12,195 nt of DNA from an uncultured Massilia sp. GTDB lineage: Bacteria > Pseudomonadota > Gammaproteobacteria > Burkholderiales > Burkholderiaceae. The notes beneath the pieces were generated by a model, which saw nothing but the letters and a program-made list of their open reading frames with translations, was not told the DNA's origin and searched no databases. Numbering within the stretch: the stretch's first letter is position 1; every line of letters begins with the position of its first letter. Below are positions 8,742-12,195 of the stretch, one piece after another. Location of the stretch: contig CAMPHU010000141.1 of assembly GCA_946886065.1 (NCBI GenBank), positions 1-12,195 of the forward strand. Direction: 5' to 3'. Made by a program: the position numbers and the translations under genes.

Positions 8742-8747
8742 TAATAT
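8742..8747 (+). promoter_or_regulatory. -10-like box immediately before the DedA-rhodanese ATG
   Basis: TAATAT lies six bases before the ATG at 8754, so transcription would begin at or beside the A of the start codon. No ribosome binding site is present. Upstream, only CTGTGA (8719-8724) is available as a -35, a poor match at 17 bases. Suggested reading: a leaderless mRNA. The evidence is limited to one box and the absence of a Shine-Dalgarno sequence. Confidence 0.35.
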
Positions 8748-8753
8748 AGAACA

Positions 8754-9698
8754 ATGCCCCCGTTATCCGACCTGATCCAGATGTACGGCGTGCTGATCGT
8801 GTTCGGCATCGTCCTTGTCGAACAGTTCGGCCTGCCCATCCCCGCCTATCCCATCCTCATCGTGGCCGGCGCGCTCGCGGTCGATGGCGGTGTCAGCTGG
8901 GAGCTATGCCTGCTGGCGGCGGTGGGCGCCTGCCTGATCTGCGACCTGTTCTGGTTCCGCGCCGGGCGCTTCTACGGCAAGCGTATCCTGCGCCTGCTGT
9001 GCAAGATCTCGCTGTCCCCCGATTCCTGCGTCAACCAGACCGAGGACCGCTTCCGCCGCTTCGGCGTGAAGTCGCTGCTGGTGTCGAAATTCATCCCCGG
9101 CTTCAATACCATCGCCGCGCCGCTGTCGGGCGCGATGGGCACGCATACCCGCCAGTTCCTGGCCTTTTCCATCACCGGCGCGGCGCTGTGGAGCGGCACC
9201 GGCATCCTGCTGGGCTCCATGTTCCACGACAGCGTCGACGGCGTGCTGGAACTGCTCTCGACCATGGGCAGCACCGCGCTGTCGGTCGTCCTCAGCCTGC
9301 TGGGCCTGTTCATCGTGGTCAAGTACATCGAACGCCGCCGCCACCGCGCCCGCACCGCCATGCCGCGCATCGAGGTCGGCGAGCTGCTGGCCCTGATCGA
9401 CGGCGGCCACGAGCCCCTCATCATCGACGCGCGCAGCCTGACCGCCCAGGAGCTGGAAACGGCGATCCCGGGCGCCGTGGTCTACCAGGCCTGCCAGCCC
9501 GACCAGCTGATGGCCTCGCTGGACCGCGACCGCCACATCGTTGTCTATTGCAGCTGCCCCAACGACGTCACGGCCGCCGAAGTGGCCAAGCAATTCCTCG
9601 CCAACGGCTTCCATCGCACCCGTCCGCTCAAGGGCGGGCTCGACGCGTGGAACGCGCATCACAATCCGGACGCTGCGCTCGACCCGGCGACCTGCTGA
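8754..9698 (+). CDS. DedA-family membrane protein fused to a rhodanese-like domain
   Basis: It has 314 residues. The N-terminal part (about 1-195) is a DedA (SNARE-associated/VTT) domain: membrane segments near 12-42, 50-68, 136-155 and 170-190, the re-entrant motif GLPIPAYPILIVAG (26-39), and SKFIPGFNTIAAPLSGAMG (111-129). DedA proteins act in the inner membrane and some flip the carrier lipid undecaprenyl phosphate or phosphatidylethanolamine. After a basic stretch ERRRHRAR (193-200), residues 205-303 form a cytoplasmic rhodanese fold with LIIDAR (222-227) and the loop CSCPND (266-271). C266 is in the catalytic cysteine position and C268 is extra. KGGLDAW (293-299) is the typical end. DedA-rhodanese fusions are known in proteobacteria; the reaction is not. 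There is no clear ribosome binding site. It is separated by 109 bases from the importer operon and is probably independent. Confidence 0.88.
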   Translation: MPPLSDLIQMYGVLIVFGIVLVEQFGLPIPAYPILIVAGALAVDGGVSWELCLLAAVGACLICDLFWFRAGRFYGKRILRLLCKISLSPDSCVNQTEDRFRRFGVKSLLVSKFIPGFNTIAAPLSGAMGTHTRQFLAFSITGAALWSGTGILLGSMFHDSVDGVLELLSTMGSTALSVVLSLLGLFIVVKYIERRRHRARTAMPRIEVGELLALIDGGHEPLIIDARSLTAQELETAIPGAVVYQACQPDQLMASLDRDRHIVVYCSCPNDVTAAEVAKQFLANGFHRTRPLKGGLDAWNAHHNPDAALDPATC

Positions 9699-9725
9699 TT
9701 CCTGCCTGCCTTCCTTCCCTGAGGC

Positions 9726-9748
9726 CGCCCCAAGGGGCGCGCTTTGTT
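9726..9748 (+). terminator. Possible weak terminator after the DedA-rhodanese gene
   Basis: CGCCC (9726-9730) pairs with GGGCG (9735-9739) around CAAG, followed after CGC by TTTGTT. The T-run is short and interrupted and the stem is only five pairs. It lies 28 bases after the stop codon. Confidence 0.3.
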
Positions 9749-9767
9749 CGCCTTTCGTATGACTTGA

Positions 9768-9782
9768 AGTAGTCGGACTACT
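9768..9782. promoter_or_regulatory. Palindrome fitting the FadR-subfamily GntR operator pattern
   Basis: AGTAGTC and GACTACT are perfect 7-base inverted arms around a central G. The core TAGTCGGACTA (9770-9780) fits the TNGTNNNACNA pattern of FadR-subfamily GntR repressors. A CATAAT box overlaps its right flank (9784-9789), so a bound protein could block a promoter there, but no good -35 was found at normal spacing. It is 130 bases before glk. Confidence 0.4.
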
Positions 9783-9832
9783 ACATAATTTCACTGCTTT
9801 TCTGCTAAAGATGCGTCCCAGATCCCACGGTC

Positions 9833-9847
9833 TGTACCTAAACTACA
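9833..9847. promoter_or_regulatory. HexR-like operator upstream of glk
   Basis: TGTACCTAAACTACA has the TGTA-N7-TACA layout of the HexR site and agrees with the gammaproteobacterial consensus TGTAATTAAATTACA, as I recall it, at 12 of 15 positions. HexR represses central sugar metabolism genes in many proteobacteria, glk often among them, and is released by 2-keto-3-deoxy-6-phosphogluconate. The site is 65 bases before the glk ATG. No hexR gene is in the window. Confidence 0.5.
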
Positions 9848-9911
9848 AAATCTTCTTGTAATCGCAGCAAAAAGTTTAGTAAGCTTGGTGATCACTTCTT
9901 TTTGATCCGCA

Positions 9912-10928
9912 ATGACCGCTTCCTCGCTCACCGCCAGTTCCGCGTCCGCCACCCATGCCGGCGGCGCCCGCCTGCTCGCCGATATCGGCGGCACCAACGC
10001 GCGCTTCGCCCTCGAATTCGGGCCGGGCCGGATCGAGCTGATCGAGGTGCTGGCTTGTAACGATCACCTGACCCTGGCCGCCGCCGTACGCGCCTACCTG
10101 AATTTGCCGGCCGTGCTGGAAGCGGGCCCGGGCCCGGTGCGCCATGCCGCGATCGCGATCGCCAATCCGGTGGTGGGCGACTATGTGCGCATGACCAATC
10201 ACCATTGGGAATTCTCGATCGAGGCGCTGCGCCGGGAATGCGGTTTCGAGGTCCTGGAAGTGGTGAACGACTTTTCGGCCCTGGCCCGCTCGCTGCCCCA
10301 CCTGGGCGGCCAGAAGCGGCAGGTCGGCGGCGGCGCTCCCGTCGCGGACGCACCGCTGGGCCTGCTGGGCGCCGGCACCGGCCTGGGCGTATCCGGCCTG
10401 ATTCCCTGCGGCGCCAGCTGGACCGCGCTGCGCAGCGAGGGCGGCCACGTGAGCTTCTCGCCGGCCAATGAAACCGAAGTGGCGATTCTCCAGTATGCCT
10501 GGCGCGAGTTCGAGCACGTCTCGGCCGAACGCCTGCTGTCGGGCGCGGGCGTGGAGCTGATCTACCGCGCGCTGGCGGACCGCGCCGGCCGTCCGGGCGA
10601 CAGCCTGGCGGCGCCGGAAATCTCGCGCCGCGCCCTGGCCGGCGAGTGCGCGCTGTGCGACGCGACCCTGGAAGCCTTCTGCGGCATGCTCGGCACCGTG
10701 GCCGGCAACCTGGCGGTGACCCTGGGCGCGCAGGGCGGCGTGTACATCGGCGGCGGCATCGTGCCGCGCCTGGGCGAACGCTTTGCGCGCTCGTCCTTCC
10801 GCAGCCGTTTCGAGCAGAAGGGCCGCTTCGCCGGCTACCTGGGCCAGATCCCGACCTATGTGATCACCGCCGACTATCCGGCCTTCCTCGGCGTATCGGC
10901 CATTTTGTCGGAAAAACTGTCCGGCTGA
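9912..10928 (+). CDS. glk: Glucokinase
   Basis: It phosphorylates glucose to glucose 6-phosphate with ATP in the cytoplasm. The 338 residues match the proteobacterial Glk family (E. coli Glk has 321). [14 protein letters not shown] (21-34) is the phosphate-binding loop. VVNDFSALA (117-125) carries N119 and the probable catalytic base D120. GAGTGLG (153-159) is the second nucleotide motif. EGGHVSF (176-182) with E187 supplies sugar contacts, and [12 protein letters not shown] (202-213) is typical. The first 19 residues are a Ser/Ala-rich extension of low conservation, so the start is the least certain part; no clear ribosome binding site precedes ATG 9912. Some Burkholderiales carry Glk fused to a C-terminal HexR regulator; this one ends without it. 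It appears to be a single-gene unit between two regulatory palindromes and its own terminator. Confidence 0.95.
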   Translation: MTASSLTASSASATHAGGARLLADIGGTNARFALEFGPGRIELIEVLACNDHLTLAAAVRAYLNLPAVLEAGPGPVRHAAIAIANPVVGDYVRMTNHHWEFSIEALRRECGFEVLEVVNDFSALARSLPHLGGQKRQVGGGAPVADAPLGLLGAGTGLGVSGLIPCGASWTALRSEGGHVSFSPANETEVAILQYAWREFEHVSAERLLSGAGVELIYRALADRAGRPGDSLAAPEISRRALAGECALCDATLEAFCGMLGTVAGNLAVTLGAQGGVYIGGGIVPRLGERFARSSFRSRFEQKGRFAGYLGQIPTYVITADYPAFLGVSAILSEKLSG

Positions 10929-11359
10929 GGCAAATCGCGCGGATGCGCGTCCGAAAGCCTTGCGTCGCAAGGGGTTTTATCGGTTACAATGACCGGCAGT
11001 TGAATGAAACGACGTTGTCCGCTCGCGCGCCTGCCTTGTCGGTATCCAACCAAGGCGCCTGGTATCCTCGTGAAGCCGAGCCCGCGTTTCGCTTGAAAAT
11101 CAACAGCGAGCAGCCCAGCCATCCGGCGGGCAGCCTGCGCAGCGCAGGTCCCTAGTCGCTAGTCCCTGCCTGCCACGTAATGCCAGCCCGGCGCGTCCAA
11201 GCCCGGGCCCTTGATTCCAGTTTGACGAACGCAGTAGACCGTGGCGGCCATGCCATCCAAGGCCCGCCGAAGGCCGGACATCCGCGATGCCCGCGCGCCT
11301 GGTCTGCTAACCCGGTATTGTTTGATGTTCTTTGCATTCGAGCCTGACGACATCGTGAT
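10929..11359. other. Intergenic region between glk and scpB
   Basis: About 430 bases without a recognised gene. After the glk terminator, TACAAT (10985-10990) is a good -10 box, but the best -35 at usable distance, TTGCGT (10960-10965), is poor, 19 bases away, and inside the terminator stem. GGTATCC occurs at 11041-11047 and again at 11061-11067, exactly 20 bases apart. A 30-codon frame at 11004-11096 and several longer overlapping frames lack ribosome binding sites and recognisable content. A 12-codon frame at 11325-11363 overlaps the scpB start. No tRNA, riboswitch or known small RNA was recognised. The stretch could be a long scpB leader or hold an unrecognised RNA. Confidence 0.6.
10957..10980 (+). 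terminator. Terminator of glk
   Basis: CCTTGC (10958-10963) pairs with GCAAGG (10967-10972) around GTC, followed by GG and TTTTAT. It lies about 30 bases after the glk stop codon. The stem is short but perfect. Confidence 0.6.
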
Positions 11360-12091
11360 ATGAATACAGACGAGGCCAAGCGGGTCCTCGAGACCGCCTT
11401 GTTGTGTGCCCGGGAGCCGATGTCGATCCATGGCATGAAGAAGCTGTTCGCCGAAGTCGACGCCAACGGGCGCCAGCTCGGCGCCGGCGTGGGCAGCGAC
11501 ACGATCAAGATCCTGCTCGAGGAACTGCGCCAGGACTGGCAGGGCAGGGGCATCGAGATCGTCAGCCTGGCGTCCGGCTGGCGCTTCCAGAGCCGGCCCG
11601 AGATGAAAATCTATCTCGACCGCCTGGCGCCTGAAAAGCCGCCCAAGTATTCGCGCGCCACCCTGGAAACGCTGGCGATCATCGCCTACCGCCAGCCGGT
11701 GACGCGTGGCGACATCGAAGAGATCCGCGGCGTCGCGGTCAATTCGCAGACCATCAAGATGCTGGAAGACCGCGGCTGGATCGACGTGGTCGGCCACCGC
11801 GAAGTGGTGGGGCGGCCGGCCCTGCTCGGCACCACCAGGCAGTTCCTGGACGACCTCGGCCTGGCCTCGCTGTCCCAGTTGCCGCCGCTGCAGGAAGTGG
11901 CGGACGTGCCGGACAGCCGCAGCCTGGAAGCCCTGGAAGCGGCGCTGAAAGAGAATTTTGACAAGGCGGACGTCCCCATGCCCGCCGACGAAACGATTAC
12001 TTCACCTGTTGAAGTCCCGATTCATGACCGGGAGACGGCGGCCGACGCTGGGCCGGGTCTGCACAATAAAGATACGAATGATGACTACTGA
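11360..12091 (+). CDS. scpB: Segregation and condensation protein B
   Basis: ScpB dimers bind the kleisin ScpA and, with SMC, form the condensin that organises and segregates the chromosome. The protein has 243 residues, longer than the B. subtilis protein (about 197). Two winged-helix domains are expected, at about 5-85 and 95-165. The family signature [20 protein letters not shown] (103-122) and GRPALLGTT (151-159) are intact. From about 175 an acidic, probably disordered tail extends to the end and accounts for the extra length. [16 protein letters not shown] is the usual family start. The ribosome binding site is weak, and the ATG shares four bases (ATGA) with the stop of a 12-codon frame. 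scpA is not immediately upstream, where glk sits instead. The likely rluB gene begins inside its last codons, so the two are cotranscribed. Confidence 0.93.
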   Translation: MNTDEAKRVLETALLCAREPMSIHGMKKLFAEVDANGRQLGAGVGSDTIKILLEELRQDWQGRGIEIVSLASGWRFQSRPEMKIYLDRLAPEKPPKYSRATLETLAIIAYRQPVTRGDIEEIRGVAVNSQTIKMLEDRGWIDVVGHREVVGRPALLGTTRQFLDDLGLASLSQLPPLQEVADVPDSRSLEALEAALKENFDKADVPMPADETITSPVEVPIHDRETAADAGPGLHNKDTNDDY

Positions 12092-12195
12092 ACAGAACGA
12101 GACGAAGCCCGTGGAATCGGGCGAGGTCGCCGTCAAGCCGAAGCGCCGCACCAAGGCGGCGGCAAGCGCCGAGGCTGCGCCCGTCGTGGACCTGT
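12078..12195 (+). CDS. rluB: Start of a gene cut by the window end, likely rluB (23S rRNA pseudouridine synthase B)
   Basis: The frame begins with two adjacent ATG codons (12078 and 12081) inside the end of scpB, overlapping by 14 or 11 bases, and stays open for 39 codons to the window edge. The visible part is an N-terminal tail rich in Lys, Arg, Ala and Glu ([10 protein letters not shown]), with no catalytic domain yet. The identity rests on position: scpB is commonly followed by rluB in betaproteobacteria, and their RluB proteins often carry long basic extensions. RluB modifies 23S rRNA near the peptidyl transferase region. The frame is clear; the name is an inference from gene order. Confidence 0.6.
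   Translation, partial: MMTTEQNETKPVESGEVAVKPKRRTKAAASAEAAPVVDL

Noticed and set aside
11004..11096. 30-codon frame downstream of the TACAAT box
   Set aside because: No ribosome binding site; basic, low-information product; it overlaps other open frames expected in GC-rich DNA.
11159..11797. 212-codon minus-strand frame over the start of scpB
   Set aside because: It runs antisense to the conserved ScpB core and has no recognisable domain.

Overview
The window looks like chromosomal DNA from a betaproteobacterium. It is GC-rich, its AroG closely follows the enterobacterial type, and scpB runs into the start of a likely rluB. A long TonB receptor opening with VEVTGSRI after its signal peptide, next to an unfused glucokinase, suggests Oxalobacteraceae (Massilia, Duganella or Telluria). 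The genus is an inference; there is no rRNA to confirm it. No mobile element, CRISPR array, tRNA or rRNA was seen.

Region by region: (1) 1-1416 holds a DAHP synthase gene (aroG) behind what reads as a complete ribosome-mediated attenuator: a promoter, a 22-codon leader peptide in which six of eight consecutive residues are Phe or Tyr, a competing antiterminator helix, and an intrinsic terminator just before the aroG ribosome binding site. (2) A bidirectional terminator at 1508-1535 separates aroG from a convergent 973-residue TonB-dependent outer-membrane receptor (minus strand, 1553-4474). (3) A roughly 510-base, AT-rich divergent intergenic region with a 17-bp palindrome separates the receptor from a tight three-gene ABC importer operon of the peptide/nickel class (4984-8644): two permeases and one ATPase with two nucleotide-binding domains. 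No periplasmic binding protein is encoded here. (4) A DedA-rhodanese fusion (8754-9698) follows, with a -10-like box so close to its ATG that the mRNA may be leaderless. (5) Glucokinase (9912-10928) is preceded by two palindromes, one resembling the HexR operator and one matching the FadR-subfamily GntR pattern. (6) After a glk terminator and about 430 bases without a recognised gene come scpB (11360-12091) and the overlapping start of a likely rluB, cut by the window end.

How the parts connect: the TonB receptor and the ABC importer are divergent and could form an outer- plus inner-membrane uptake route, possibly for peptides, sharing regulation in the gap between them. That link is inferred from position only. 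aroG appears to be controlled transcriptionally by Phe/Tyr supply in addition to the allosteric control known for the enzyme family. glk would feed glucose-6-phosphate to central metabolism under a sugar-responsive repressor if the HexR-like site is real. scpB and rluB are housekeeping genes for chromosome condensation and rRNA modification.
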